Source: Aptenodytes patagonicus
Taxonomy: Eukaryota > Chordata > Aves > Sphenisciformes > Spheniscidae
Length of the DNA: 64,000 nt
Direction: 5' to 3'
Assembly (NCBI RefSeq): GCF_965638725.1
Contig: NC_134962.1
Location: 3,231,501-3,295,500, forward strand
A program made the position numbers and the translations under genes. Positions 37,001 to 50,739 of this stretch are shown here, piece by piece; the first letter of the stretch is position 1, and every line of letters begins with the position of its first letter. The notes under the pieces are model-generated. The model saw only the letters and a program-made list of their open reading frames with translations. It did not search any database and was not told the DNA's origin.

Positions 37001-38472
37001 AAAATCTAGTGATTGCAGTGTCAGAAAGGAATAATATAATTAACGTATTTAGTAGTAACATATTAAACTGTTGATTGCACTGCATTAATCGGCAGAGATG
37101 ATATGATACATGGGAAGCTATATGAAATACATGTCTCTATGGGCCTGTGTTGTCTTCCTCCCCGTGCCATCACTTACATGTCCACGGAGTGGGAGGTGCA
37201 GGTGTGGAAGAGAGTATGAGGAGAGAGGCAGACCCGTTTCTGCTGCAAGTGCCTGTGGAGGCAAGCTGCAGATGAGCTGACAGCATCGCCACAGAGGCAC
37301 ACGTCGAGCACAAGGCTTTGCACCATCTCCGCAACCAGGCCCAAAGCACAGATGACAAATTTGGGGACATGTCTGGCTGCCATGCACCATGAAGGCTCTT
37401 TGCCCAACGGACGTGCTGGATTGCCCCTGAAGCTGCTCGGATTTACACAGACCTGAGCCCGCAGACCTCAGCCTCACGCTGTTTCTCCCACATAGACACA
37501 TACCCCAGATTGAAGCATTTCAATGAATCAAGGTCTAATTTCCTGAGTTATCCACAACGCACCAAATTCGGAAGCAGTTGGGTAGTCAAATTCTTGAAGC
37601 AATAGGCCCTTTATTTTGATAGTGCCCTCCCAAATTGGCTTGCTGGTCACCAGGCAATTAGAAGTAGAGAAATTGTCTCTGCCTGACATAACCTAGTAAC
37701 ATTTTTTTTTTTTCCTCCATTGCTTCAGAGCCAGGCAGCCAACAGAGGGAGCACGAATTCCTGAGCAGCACCACATGCCTGGACTCTGCGAGCCCCTTGG
37801 CTGTGTTCGATTGCTGATCATGCTGGCACACGAACTAGGAGGCAGCAAAAGACGCCAGCCAGCCCTGGAGGAATAATGTGCCCTGAACTCCCTTCTCCTG
37901 CGACAGGACACGGAGCAGCTCAGCTCTTCAGAGGACCCTACTCCAAACAAGAGCCGTGATCTGAAAATATGAAAATGAAGCAAGACATCAGTAAAGAAAA
38001 GGCCGGTCTGGAAAGAAAGGGCGCAAAACAGTGAGAGAGGATAAGGGTTTATATTTTTAAGCTTAAGTTCTTCTACAAAATAATTCCCTGGTCACAAAGG
38101 GAAAGACAGCAAGATGGAAAAGATATTAGGTGAAATACACAGGCAAAACCAGACACACGTCTAATAATTAAAAATTACACCAATTCATTTTTTCAGATTA
38201 ATTTCTGCCTGGAAAGAAACACTATATCTTCCTTTTTCTCCCTCAGGAAGCGCAGTGGCCTGCTTGCCTTTCTTATGAGACAAGTCACGTTCTCCAGCAT
38301 CGTGCAAATACATGGCCACAGCAGAAATGCTGCCTGCACCAGTCCGGTTTCCAGACCCACATCTATCCAAATGCAGTTTGCTCTCCAGCCACCCCTGGGA
38401 TAGTTAAGTAAGTGTTTTTTACGGTAGAGCTGTTTCTTCATCCCAGCTGAAAATGCCATTATACTATAGCTT

Positions 38473-38498
38473 TATCTAAAAGCTATCTAAAAGCTATC
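38473..38498 (+). repeat. 11-bp tandem repeat, 2.4 copies
   Basis: TATCTAAAAGC is repeated at 38473 and 38484 with a trailing TATC. Minor slippage repeat. Confidence 0.85.
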
Positions 38499-38779
38499 GA
38501 TTGTTGTTAGTATTCACAGACACAGACAGGTTTGAACTTCTCAGTGTGCTGCTTCTTAAGAGACAATCCAGCACCTGGGCTGCGATGCTCAGAGCTGAAC
38601 AAACTTTGCAGGGTTTCACAACAGCAAGTCAGAGGTGCATGTGGACAGCAGAAGGGCACATCTAGCCGATCCTAGCTGCTAAATTCAAGACTGCCCCAGC
38701 TGTGTGTGACTTCTGATCCACGCATAAATGAGGCATTGTTGCAAGACTAGCACAAACTGTATTCTTCAAATTAAAAGAA

Positions 38780-38990
38780 ATAATTTACTTAGGTTTTTTT
38801 CTCCCAAAATAACAGAATTCGAATATATTATTTAGAAAAATACATTTTCGTTTTCCACCTCACTGCATCCAATGATTGTGGTGTGATTATTAAACACTTC
38901 ATAAATAATAATGTGACATTTTCAGATTGTGCATCTGATTAAGCAGCCATTCTTCTCTCCCTGACTGTGACCATGGACAGATAAGATTGC
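38780..38990. promoter_or_regulatory. Candidate enhancer block
   Basis: Holds CCAATGATTGTGG, TGATTATTAAACAC, CATAAATAATAATGTG and CATCTGATTAAGCAG in unique sequence, flanked by ordinary intergenic DNA. Confidence 0.3.
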
Positions 38991-39779
38991 TGCAGACGCG
39001 GCAATCTTTGTGGCTCCTTCCCTGGGGATCAGGGATCAGAAGTCGCCCCTGTAACCCAATTAAATCCAAGAGGATATGAGCTGATCACTTCAGGCCAGCT
39101 CCAAAACTCACAGCCGTCGACAGGGAATCTTGACATGAACTTCTCTGAACTGCAGATCTGACCCGTGAACACAGCTTGATGCATTTTCTAGGGAGGATAT
39201 TTTACACAGTGAGTCACTTTCTCTGCAGTGGGTAATGATTTTACTCAATTATGCTTTAGTATTAGGAAGCCTGCTCTAAGAGCAAACAAGCAGTTCCAGA
39301 TGAAGACAGAATTAAATCCAGGGAACTGAAATATAAGAGAAGACAGGTTTCATTTAGAAGCAAAAAAGTGAACCTGAGAGATAAATACTCTCTCAATGAG
39401 GGATCAGTGTCCTTTGAGGATCAACGCGTTGCAGAGACCCTCCTCAAAAAGTTTACTGCCCCTTTTTCACAGCAAAAAACCATTTAGTAAAGTTATTTAT
39501 GAAATAAAGAGCCAAAATCCAGTGGCGTTTGTCCCCTGGTTATTCCAGTGCCTACGATGCAGCTGTGCCTCTCAGAGCTGTCACACAGAGTAGCGCAGAT
39601 GTCAGTGAAAGGGACAATCTCCTAACCCAAACTCTCTCTTGCCTAGTATAGCATTCGGATGGGTTAATCCCAGTCGGAAAACCCAAATGCTTTCTTTTTT
39701 TCTGAGCACAATCACCAGTTCAGAAAAATGACCAAAGAAAGCAGCCCCTCTCCGTAAACCCTCCCAACCATCTGTCTGG

Positions 39780-40030
39780 ATATTACTGACCTTTAATATT
39801 ATGCAGGCGGGAGGTGGAAAGGAAGGGATAAGAAGGGGGGGGAGGTGTGGAAAAATGTCATTGCTGTAACAATGGCTTATTGCATTTGGATAATCTCCCT
39901 TCTTGTACCGCTGCTAACATGGTAATCTTTCTCCACCTACTGTATGTCAATAATGCAATAACCTCGCTCTCCCCCTGCATCAATAACACAACAGCCGCTC
40001 TCTGCTTTCAGCAGCACTGATGAATTCTAG
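39780..40030. promoter_or_regulatory. Candidate enhancer with SOX-type dyad
   Basis: CATTG-CTGTAA-CAATG (39859-39874) is a short SOX-like dyad. TTATTGCATTTGG, GGATAATCTCCC, TCAATAATGCAATAACC and CATCAATAACACAAC follow. The block is unique and compositionally distinct, with a purine-rich GGGGGGGGAGG run just before it. Confidence 0.4.
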
Positions 40031-43000
40031 AATTGCAACAGCTCAGATGGTCCACGCTAGCTTGTCCCTGCCTCCCACCCTCATTACATTTTAATTTCAC
40101 TTTAAAGACAGTTGCTATCAGCATTGTTTGGCTACAGCTTCTGCAAAATAAGATCAGGCTGTATTTGAACTCAGGAGGTTCCTCGGCTCAGCACAGGTGC
40201 CAGGATATTTCCTATCAGTGTCATTTCTTTGTATATTCTCAGTTGAAAAATTAAGGCAAGATTTGCCAAAGGCTTAACTGGCCAACCGTTCAATGTATTC
40301 TCCAAAGAAGCTGCTCTAAACTCAGCACTTCTGAAAATCTGTCACTTCTGCTTCAGCGTATGGACGGCAGGTCAGATTCTCAGCTCACTGTCCCCATTGC
40401 AGCCTTCAGACCTGTGCCAATTACACTTACACCAGTCCACCAGTTATTGATTAATCAGTGTTGGTTTAAAGCATAAACATACACAAGTGCTCTCCACAGA
40501 TATGTTAAGCAAATTACGGTTAAAAAAAAATTGATATAATAACAACAGCTAAAAAATAGTTAAAGCCAAGTGATGTGACAGGTCGGAAAAAAAAGATCTG
40601 AAAGCATAATCAAGTAAGCTTAATATCAGAGAGCATATGGTAAAAAGATCTGGTAAGAGAATCCTTAATACTACAGTGGGCCTCACACACTGATTAATAT
40701 CACCTCCTCTGTATAGTCTAGCATGGATGGATTCAAGAAGCAGCTGATAATTTTCAGAAATGCCGCTCCTCGTAATGATAGAAGATGAGGTTTTGTGAGT
40801 TATGTTGAGAATTATTGGCAAAGGTTAGGTGATTTCCCACTGGTGCTAGAGGGAAAACATTGCCTGCAAATTACCAGCATTTGTCAGTACTAATACCACA
40901 TCCCCCAGCCACCTAAACTGTCAACATTAATAGGTGTCTGTACAGCAAAAAGGGGTGACGATAGTCAGACTTGATCAGACCTTGAAATGAGAAGAGGAGC
41001 ATGATACAGAGAATAAAGAAATGGAAATGTGCTTGCAGTGCCTCTTGCCTTAGCTCCCAACATCCCACCCATAGCTGTGTGGGTGGCACTGCTTACCACG
41101 CTCTGCCAATTATCATATTTGCTTCCCCGTTCGCTCTCCTTCCCATCTCTCTTCCATTCGCTGGGTAGATTTTGTTAAGCCTCCTCCATCCTCTTTCTTT
41201 CCAGTGACTGCTCTGTTTTCACCTATCTATCATTAGCACAGTGTTTCTTTTTCCAAGAAGCAAATGCAAGATGCAAGATACTAACGCGAGATGCAAATGC
41301 AAGATGCCTTCCCAAGAAGCAAATGCAAGATGCAAGGCAGGAAAGGTTTTCTGGTGCCTGGGTACTGCCAGGCCTTGGTCATTCTCCTACCAGACCCCTG
41401 TACAGCCCTTGGGCAAGCAGCGCCCCGGATCCCACCGGCAGGGAGTCCCAGCACTGCTCCCCAGGAGGGAGGTTAGAGACAAGGGTCCTAGCCAGGCTTC
41501 TAGTAACTTCTCTCCCGCTTGGGCACAGCAGCAGCAATATCTATCCCTTGCAATACCTTACCCCCTATTTAAACCTTGAAAGCTTTCAGTATTACTTAGA
41601 TTGCAAGGTTTGGGTGAGTCTGGGGAATAGCCCAACACGCAGCCTTGTTTACCTGATCTGGGAGTGCAGAGCCTCAACAGCCTCCTCAGATAAAAACAAT
41701 ACAGACAGAGGTCTACACTTCTGGCAGGATAGTAATCATCACTGGTGCTCAGCAATTAATTAGTGTTTTGCCGAAGAGTTGCTAAGGTATTTTCCCTCCT
41801 CACTTTCCCTATGTACATGTCATGGTGAAGGACCTGCCATCCACTCCTCCAGCACTTGAAATTCAGCTCTAGTGACCCGTCTTTGTTTCAGGCAGGCAAA
41901 ACAAACCGTGACTTCACTCCCTACATCTTCATCTTTTAGGCTGCACAGCCCGTGCAACTGGGGACACGGATCAGCTTTGTCCCTAAGTTAATGCACAGTC
42001 TGATGTGTGGTTTGGTACCCCTACCAAGGAGAGCATATAAAATACAGACATCTGCTCTCCTGAGCCTTTCAGCACCAGAGGTAGCATTAATTTAGGTCGG
42101 CCACAATCAGAGATAAAAATCATTTCCATTTGACTCCTCCTTCTGTCAAACTGAATAAAATATAGTTCACTTATTCACCTCGCCTGGCCCCTTGGTGATT
42201 AACATTAGCAAATGCAATCAGCCCGTGGCCACGTCGCCACTCTACATTAATGCAAAACCAGGGGAGGGCCTCGTCTACTATCAGCACAAAAAGGGAGCCT
42301 TACCTTTGAATGTGCTCATTCTTCACATGGCTGCTAGTGATAAAAGAAGCCGTCAAAGCAGATGGACAGGCCAGCCTAGGCAGAGATAAGAGATTTCTGC
42401 TGATTTCTCAGGGAAAGAGAAAAAAGCATGCAGTAAGCACTATGCACATCCTCAGCAGTTACCACTCACGGAGCAACCGAGGCTCTGGCAGGGCCCCAGA
42501 GGGTCATAAGCTTTGCTATCCTAACTCCATTTTTGTGTGTGGTACCGCAATCTCATCTGCTGCCAACCCCTCCCTGCTGCAACACGGCTGCTCTCTCTGG
42601 AGCATGGGCTGAGTTTCCCAAGCAGGTCCCAGCGCAGATCCTGTCGAGGAGTATGGTACTTGGAAAGAGGCACAGGAAAGGGTCACCGCTGGCACACGGT
42701 GCCCAGGAATGCTGCTAAATTTCGCAGTCTGGCTCACTTGCACGCCCCACCGTCAGCCAAAGCTACTTTTCCTGGAGGCAGGATTATTAGTACTTCAGAC
42801 TAGTATTTTTAGCAGTTTTTCCCACTGTTGCAGATGGTTAATACACCATGAAGCGCAGAATCGAAGGCCCACACTCACCAGCAGTTAAGGGCAGGCTGAG
42901 CACATGGCGTTCCTTGCCACGTCTCTGCTCAGGCAGCTTTGAACACAGATGCAAATGCTGCTTGTGCCGAACCCCTGCATCTAAAGGGCCACACCCCCAA

Positions 43001-44899
43001 CAACCACAAAACGGTTTGCATCTGAGGAGTGTTTCATTCTTGGATTGTAAAAACCCCTGGTGCTGTCATCATTGCGCTATGAAAATATGAAAAGAAGCGC
43101 CAGGTTTAATGCGAAATATCTCATTCTAACCCTGCCTGTGATACCACGGTTCTGGGGCACACATCATCCACACAAGCACACATCTGGATAATCTAAGAAT
43201 TAATAACCTGGTCTTTAACAACCCCATTCACCCTCTATGAAAATGTGTGAAGTGTTGCAAGGTTGGTTGCCCTTGGAACTGGGCTGTGGGTGTCTCTGTG
43301 TGCAGCAGTATGGCTTGAGAAACTGCATGCAGAATCGCGGCCCACATTTTGAAGACTTTTTTCCTTAAAAATGTTTTCTATGATCCATACTTGGGTAACA
43401 AAAGTTGTTGCTTTAAGGGAGTTGAATTCACTATTCTTCTCAGATAACATTAAATGCTCAAATACAATATTTTTTTTTATTTATTTTCCTTTCTTTCACT
43501 ACACCCTCCTCTTTGACAAATAGGACTCCCAACTCTCTTCTGATCACTAATAACATGGGCTTTCATACCCTCTTGGAACAAGTGAAATTTCTTTGACGTC
43601 TTAACTTTGCACAAATAGATTTTAATGAGGGAATATCACCTTGCCTTGAGCTAACTCTCTTCCTTTGCTCTTCCAAGGCTTTTGTAGTCATTTCCTTACA
43701 ACTTACAGAACATTAAAGTTCAGCAAAGTGTTTGAACGCTGCATACCATTTCCCCAGGAACTTTGTTTATTCGCTTCAGACTGTCACAGGAGGGACACGG
43801 TTTCAAAGATAGGATGTAAATCAGGCAAAGGAAGAACATCTTCTGCAACCCTCCATTGTCCTGACATGGTCTTTCATGTCTGCTTGGGGGATTGCATATA
43901 AAAGCACTTCCCATTGGGTGACAACCAGGGTGATGCTACTAATATAAATAAGGCTCTGAAGTTATGGTGCACTCACAAAGGCTGTGGAAAGCCTTAAGTA
44001 TAACTTGAGTAATATGCACTTGTCGAAGGGATCGGGAGAGCACGATAGATGTAAAAGAGAATATCTAGCTACTTGCCAGAGGATATATCAGTTCACGTTC
44101 AAACTCGCCGTAGACTGAATGAAGACAACAGCCAGAGAGGACATCAGCCTCTAAGCTCTGAAATTAGAAGAGGATATGAATCTGGAGTTAGGAAATATTG
44201 ATCCTGTTGTCAAATTCCTCTCCATGCTCCTCCCAGAGCACAAAGTTGAGACAACAGACTGAGAGGCCAGACATTTCCCATGCTGTCATTTCGAGAAAGG
44301 TTCCCAGCACAGAGAGACACCGAGGGATGGACTTTTCTCAGAACAGTTGTCCTCTGGGGTGGAACAAAGTGTCGCTGTGAAACGTGGCAGAGCACTGAGA
44401 TCCTGGGCAGACGTTCACTGAACCCATGAGTGGGATTCAGCTGTCCCCCTGCAAACTCTTCCCTTTGCTGATAATTTACTGTAATTAAACCATATGTAAA
44501 ATTCTTTCACTCTGTCAGAAGCAGAGACCTTCTGCTGCCCATATGCCAGAAAGACAAATGAAGGGCAAAGCTCACATGAAGAAGGCAAACTTTCGCTTCT
44601 TGATTAAGGAACTGTAAAGACACCTTCCATAAATTCGTCTGCTGGTGCTCAGATGATGTTTTGAAATACGAGCGAGATCCACATTGAGACACAAGGAGTC
44701 CCCAAGAACAGTCAAGAAACAGTCGGTGACCACAGACTCTACGTTTCCATTTCCCCTGTTGCTGTAGGAATGGGGTGTTATCAGCATCAGGCACAGGTTT
44801 CTACTCGCAGGGCCTGTGCTATGCTAGGGCTTGCTCACTCCCCAGGCTTACACCTGTGTGTAAGGGGACAGCGGCCGTGGGAAGCTGGGAAACAGCCAG
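40031..44899. other. Intergenic, no gene seen
   Basis: Unique DNA. 40.37-40.44 kb (GGTCAGATTCTCAGCTCACTG ... ACACTTACACCAGTCC) may be a decayed old repeat. A REST half-site-like TTCAGCACCA lies near 42.07 kb, but its second half is poor. No exon recognised. Confidence 0.4.
41253..41336 (+). repeat. 59-bp period duplication with ATGCAAGATGC words
   Basis: A 25-bp segment beginning CCAAGAAGCAAATGCAAG is present at 41253-41277 and again at 41312-41336. Between them are further ATGCAAATGC/ATGCAAGATGC words, including a perfect octamer ATGCAAAT at 41291-41298. It looks like a small expanded repeat. Confidence 0.85.
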
Positions 44900-45172
44900 A
44901 CTATTCCCAGTGGTCCCCACTGAAAGGACAAGAGGCAATGGGCACGAACTGAAGCACAGGGAATTCTGTTTAAATGTACGGAAAAAAAATTTACTGTGAG
45001 GGTGAAGTACGGGTACCGGTTGCCCAGAGGGGTTGTGGAGTCTCCATCCTTGGAGACATTCAAAACGCGAGTGGACATGGTCCTGGGCAGGTGGCCCTGC
45101 TTGAGCAGGGGGGTTGGACTAGATGATCTCCAGAGGTCTCCGCCACCTCAACCGTTCCGTGAGTCTGTGAGA
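44900..45172 (+). mobile_element. CR1 LINE, 5'-truncated 3' end
   Basis: The sequence follows the avian CR1 3' region in order: TTTACTGTGAGGGTGA, then GGTTGCCCAGAGGGGTTGTGG, then AGTCTCCATCCTTGGAGACATTC, then the GGGGTTGGACTAGATGATC block. It ends in degenerate ATTCTRTG-type units (CCGTTCCGTGAGTCTGTGA). Only the last ~270 bp of the element is present, with no reverse transcriptase ORF, as is normal for 5'-truncated copies. A small deletion is likely in the segment after CATGGTCCTGGGCAGG. The 5' limit is approximate. This is the clearest lineage marker in the window. Confidence 0.93.
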
Positions 45173-45765
45173 TGAATTCATGGTGCTATAGAGTATGAGA
45201 GAGGGAGCCTGAATTTTGAACATTTTGAACTGTCAAAACTGAAATTATTCCAATTTCTTAAAATACAACAGAAAGGCAGGTTCTCAGCTTATAGACAATT
45301 TATTTCTGCAGACTTGCCAGACAGGAGAGACGAATATTTTGCTGTTGTTGATCTAACTGCACTTGAACAAGTGCAACAACAGAAAACTAAATAAACCCAA
45401 GCCTTTCACAGAAGCGACAGGAAATTGTTAGTTGATGTGTTTTTTAAAATTGTAAATATATAAATAAGGGCAAGAATCTGGAGTTTAGTGCACTAGAAAC
45501 AGAAAGCTGATTCAGCAGAACAAGGCGTAGTCATAAAAGATTTATTATGCTTTATCAGCAATATCCACAGTCTTTCTGTGATTAGAGTTGCATTGTGTGT
45601 AATTATCTTATAGAAATCCTGCTCTTTGATGTGCTTTATCCACCATGCTGAAATACAGTTCAATTCTAGTGGGTTTTCATGGTTGACTGGAATTTACATT
45701 AATTCCTTTGGGCCTGCAGGGCCAGCCTGGTCTGTCACTAGCAAGCTCTTCATAAATATTCATAC

Positions 45766-45792
45766 ATATATATATATATATTTTTTTTTTTT
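45766..45792. repeat. (AT)n plus T12 tract
   Basis: Seven to eight AT dinucleotides run directly into twelve T residues. Simple low-complexity tract. Confidence 0.9.
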
Positions 45793-47224
45793 AAATTCTG
45801 TAAAGTCCTAGACACTCTGGCCCCCAAAAAATAGGGGAAAACAAAGAGTCTGACTTCCCAGGAATGATCTTTGACTAGTATTCCATAGTCCAGCCTTTCC
45901 TCCCTTTTACCATGAATTAGAGAGTGATTGAAATGTTTACAGTAATTTGCAAGCAGAGGTTACACTCTGCTTTTAATTTAAAATGTCCAAGCAAACTGAG
46001 GAAATGATTTCATCTCAGTTCATTAAGCTTGATTTTTCTCAATCAGAAAAATGTTCTCTTTTTATTTTGCTTTTTAAAGTTCACTGATTTTTTCCTTCCT
46101 TATGCCCATAAATGGTTGCTATCAGCCAGAAAAACTACAGGTGTTTGCAGGCCAACCTGTACAAGATGCAAATGCTTAAAACTACCTTGGTTGTGTACCT
46201 GATTATGCTTTTGTGGATTTCAGCATGGGGGAAGTAATCACCTTCAATGGGAGCAGAATCAATTTTCTGAATAATCGCTTAATCCTTGGGAGATGCTGAG
46301 CACCATGCAGGAAGGAAGAAAGAATGGAGAGCAATGGGGGACAGAGGTTTACAGAGTTTGGGGTTTTTTATAAGCAAAGCTCATTTTGCTCCCATGTTTG
46401 ATAACTAAATGGAGGCTACTCTGATTAAAGATGTCCAAATAACTCTCAGAATTGTAGCTCTGTACCATTTCAGGCGGCAGATACAGTTAAAGTGAATGTA
46501 GAAGACATAATTATGTCTGTTTCGCATGAATCTCACCTCTGTCACCCATCTACAGGCGGTGTTATGTGGATTTGTTTTTCAATTTAGTATCTGATATTAG
46601 AAGAGATGGAACTTAAACACTTTCTTTAATTCAGAGGTGGAAAAAAGCACAGAACTAATGAGGAGAATCCGTCATTGCAAATTGAAGGGCCAGGCCACCA
46701 GTGGGCCTGATCACTTCCCAGACCTAGAGAAGTCACGAAAAAGCAGTGAGCGTGGCCCGCAGAAACCAAACTGTGTCATCAAAGGCCAAACCTTGTTTCT
46801 GCAGGAGCCTCACTCATTCCCTTCAGCAGGACCAGAGGCAGGACCCCGTGTATGCCACTCGGCCAGGCTTCTCAACCCATAGTGTGATTCTCCTTGCCCA
46901 GCGTAACTCCAGCACCTTCACGTGTGGCAGCTTGGGAGCTTATTCCACAGTCAAATGTCACCATCAGGAACATATGTCCAACCGTTTCCTTTATAACTGC
47001 AGGGAGCGCTTCATCATCTACCCATTGATTTCTAAGGTGTACATTGAATTAGATTAGATTCCAGGGCAGTTCAAGGAGGGAATAACATCCTCCATTACCA
47101 ACGTGACCCGATCCTCACCTCTTTCCAGCCAGCCCTTCTGGGTTCGTTATGTTCTTCTTTCCAACTCTTCTTATGACAGGTTTCCTGAACAACACAAAAT
47201 CATCAAGACCCAGATAATTAATTT

Positions 47225-47239
47225 GTGGTGGTGGTGGTG
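47225..47239 (+). repeat. (GTG)5 microsatellite
   Basis: Five perfect GTG units in otherwise unique sequence. Confidence 0.9.
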
Positions 47240-50054
47240 TTCACAAGATCTTGACTTGCTTGTGGAAGGGGGAATTATAAACCCCATTTCCTAACTGTGC
47301 ATCCACACTGCTTCTCGAGAGATAAGGTGCGATGGAAGGAAAAAGCCAGCCCAGGCTCTCCACTCCTCGGTGTTTGTTTATCTGAATGGAAGTGGGTTTA
47401 ACCACTTTAAATGGCAGCGAGGCAGCTGAAGAGGCTTGACATAACTGTGCAGGCAGGTTTGGGGAGAACAGACGCCAGCAAAAATGTTCTGTGTTGCGAG
47501 AAGAGAGGGAGAGACAAAATCAATACATTTGAGTAAGAATTGAAACAAGTTAAGAGCTGTATGCTTATTAGCTCCTCACAGCAAAATAATCTGCCATTGA
47601 AAGCAGACAGGGAAGAATATCAGAATGACTGTAATGGAACACAGATTGGTTTAATAGTATCAGAAACTCTTTTGAAGGCAGCTGTGTAGCTTAGAGCAGG
47701 TGGGTGCAACTCAACAGGGAGGCCTATCTTTAGGTAGAGACTTTGTTAAAGAGAAAAAAGGGGGGAGGGAGAAATTGAAATTCTGTTGTCAAGTAACATC
47801 ACGCTTTAATTTCATGCCACATTATGACAATCTGGTCTGTAAGGCACTCCCAGTGTGTGGCTGCAGAGCTGCTGTATTACAGCTTCTGCTTGCAAAGCTG
47901 ATAGGCCCGGGAGACCTGCAGCCCTCAGCTAATTGTAAACCCGATTAAATAGCAGTGTGAAGAAGTTTGATTAATTCAATCTATCTCCATGCATCAAGAC
48001 CAGAACCAGACGTGGCACAAGCCCCAAATCTTTCGAGTATCAAGTTCTTTGTTCTTTGTGTTTAAAATAAAAAAAAATAAAATGAAGCATAGGAAAATGA
48101 AATTATAACATTATGACATGATGAAACATAAATGACAATTCTACTTTTCTTCCTAGAAAATCCCCAACCTTTCTGCCTTTAAAAAATAATGCATAAAAAA
48201 CATTTCAATTAGCATCTTTATGTGCTTACCCAGATAAATTACCATACCAATAAACTTCTGATAGACTTTCAGGGGCTGCTTAACCAAGGGCTTCTGATCC
48301 AGCTGAATTCATGGTCTCTTGGACGGGAGGGATTTGGACTTGAGTAGTTTTAGTTGTTTCAATTGCAATGAAACTGTCGATTGCTTTCTTCTAAGTGCAT
48401 GTGAGACAGAGGAAGAGGATGTAAAGAGGGACAGTTGCTGTTAACTTGGCTGGCCTGAGTGACCTTTTGGAAACCACAGCATGCAATGCACTCTGCACTG
48501 AGCAGTGCAATTTTGTGCCATTCCCCAGCAATACATTCAATTCAATTATTTTACACGACTGATAAATGCTTAAGATACTGCCTTCCACTTCCTGAAATAC
48601 CGTGCGACTGGCAAACAGTACATCCAACTTAGGAAGTCACGTGTTTGAAGAGCAATTCTGATCATGAAAAGTGTGAATATTCTCAGGGGACATTTTTACT
48701 TTGTTCCTATTTGGAGACAACTGCAGCTGCACATGCTTGAAGTCTTTGGGACTTTTTCCCCACTAGGCAGGGTCTTCATACTTCGTACATTTCCAACACC
48801 AAAGGAACTGAGGGATTTTGCCATGCTCAATTTGCAGAGAAGAGAGAGATAACCAGTCACGTTGCCTTTGCAGTTTCTTTTAGTCTCTCACTACCTGCAG
48901 AAGCTAATACAGGAAATGGTTCAAGAAAGAGTGAGATACTCATTTCTGTGTCTCATGAAGTGACCTGCATACATGTGTCTAACGCTCCCTTTCACTCTGT
49001 TACAGCCTACTGCATGTGAAGTGGCTTAGTTCCTCCTGCATCACATATTAATAGTGTGACTTGTAATAACACCAGTAACACAGCTATACGAAGAGTAATA
49101 TTAGATTATTTCTGTTATTCATCAGTATCACGGTTGGACAGAATCCTCTTAAATCTACCTAAAGTGGCTTCCCATGGATGCTAGTGTTACCACCAAAAAT
49201 AATATATTATGCATACATGTATAGCTTCTCAGCTACCCACCGGCTGCTTTTTGTGTATGATTATAAAATACCTGCATGACCCTCCTAAATTGAATATGAT
49301 TTGATGGCAGAAGCTGAGCAACTGCAGTACTCAGAGGTCTTAAATATTTCAGAAGCCTTCTCCCTCCTCTTCCATTTCTCCCCCACTAGCAAACGTTGAG
49401 GACTTCCCAGGCCCCACCACACTCCTGGAATGCATTCTCTCAAAAAACCCACTGAACCTCAAATTATTACTCCATGGTGAGAAAAGCAGTGAACAGTAGA
49501 AAATGACAGTTTACCCAAATGGAGGTGAAAATGCACTTTCTCCTGTACTTAAGAGAAATAACAGCTTTCAGCAAAGATCTAAATCCTAGCAACAAGCACT
49601 ACATAAATGCAAAAAGGTCATCTCTTTGTTAGAGAAAGGTTACTTTGCTGAACACATACTTTAAAAAAAAAATCTACTAAAGGAAGTTAAGCTTGGTAAC
49701 ATTTCTGTTGTATTTGCACATGTAGAGAACAGATCTGTGCACTCACTTTCAGTGCAAGAATGTGAAGGAAGGTTGATCACAATGAGCAATTTTCTTCTTT
49801 GAGAGATATAAGGAAGAGAATCAAAGATGTGTTTCAGACAAATGGCTATTTAAAAACAGAATTTGGGCTCTGCTGAGCAAAGCACTAGTTGGCAGCTGTG
49901 AATTCACCTGGGTGGCCATAGAGGGGGACCTTACCCACCCTGCTAGAAGGGGCCAGAAAGAGGAGTGCTCCTGCACTCCTGATGCAGTCGTGCAACTTGT
50001 TCCTTGTCCTTCTCCTCTAGCCAGGCCAGCGTCTGCCTTAGCTTAAAAACAGTT

Positions 50055-50107
50055 GGGGTAAAATTCTGGTTCCAGTAAAGACCACAGCAAAACCCCCTTT
50101 GCCTTCA
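50055..50107. repeat. Decayed palindromic ancient repeat, copy B
   Basis: GGGGTAAAATTCTGGTTCC followed by AGCAAAACCCCCTTTGCCTTC matches one arm and the centre of the palindromic repeat at 50740-50805 when both are compared with the presumed ancestral form. The second arm is lost or too diverged to see. Confidence 0.4.
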
Positions 50108-50739
50108 AAAGAGAGAGAGGACTCCAAAGTTTGGGAGATGGCAGGCTCCAAAGCCAGGAACTTCCTGTTTGAACAGACAAGCAGGCAAGGGGTATGGAGA
50201 GAAACAAAGGCACAGAGGGCTGATCTGCGTAAATCCTTATTAAGCAGGAAAGTACATAAGAATATGTTTAATTTTACTCCTAGTCAATAAAGGGAGAGGC
50301 TCTGCAAGCCAGATTGGGTAAGCTGCTATTCGGAAAGAATCATCACAAGGAACAGGGAGGAATAAGATGATGAAGCCAAATGCTGAGGGAAGAAAGGAGG
50401 GAATACATAGCAGGAAGTCTCTCAGAAATACCCAGAAAGTCTTGGTCCTGCAAAGGAGACCAAGGAGAATCCAATAAATTATGGGCTGCATGAAACAATG
50501 ACTCCAAAACACTTGAGCCCAATTCAGAAGGATGCAGGTGGGGAAACTGAAGCAAGGAAATGTCCACAGGGTTTATTAACCTGGTCTAGATCCATTTAAT
50601 TGTTGTGTGATTCAGTACGACATCATCTTCCCTTGACCAAGCTCCATCTCCAAGATAACAACTGTTTAGAAATGACCATGTTTAAACAGACATATACAAC
50701 AACGGTCTGGTGTTCTTCTCTAGGTCTCTTCTCGCCTTT

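Larger units (their letters stand above)
32221..38779. other. Intergenic, no gene seen
   Basis: AT-moderate unique DNA with the 26-bp duplication at 34034, an A-rich stretch at 35.43-35.46 kb and an A12 run near 36.53 kb. The CCCACTGAAGTCGATGG word near 35.16 kb may be a trace of the old palindromic repeat family. ORFs are short and unrecognised. Confidence 0.45.

Noticed and set aside
42069-42090. Possible REST/NRSF site (TTCAGCACCA)
   Set aside because: Only the left half matches; the right half (GGACAGC) is poorly kept, so a functional site is unlikely.
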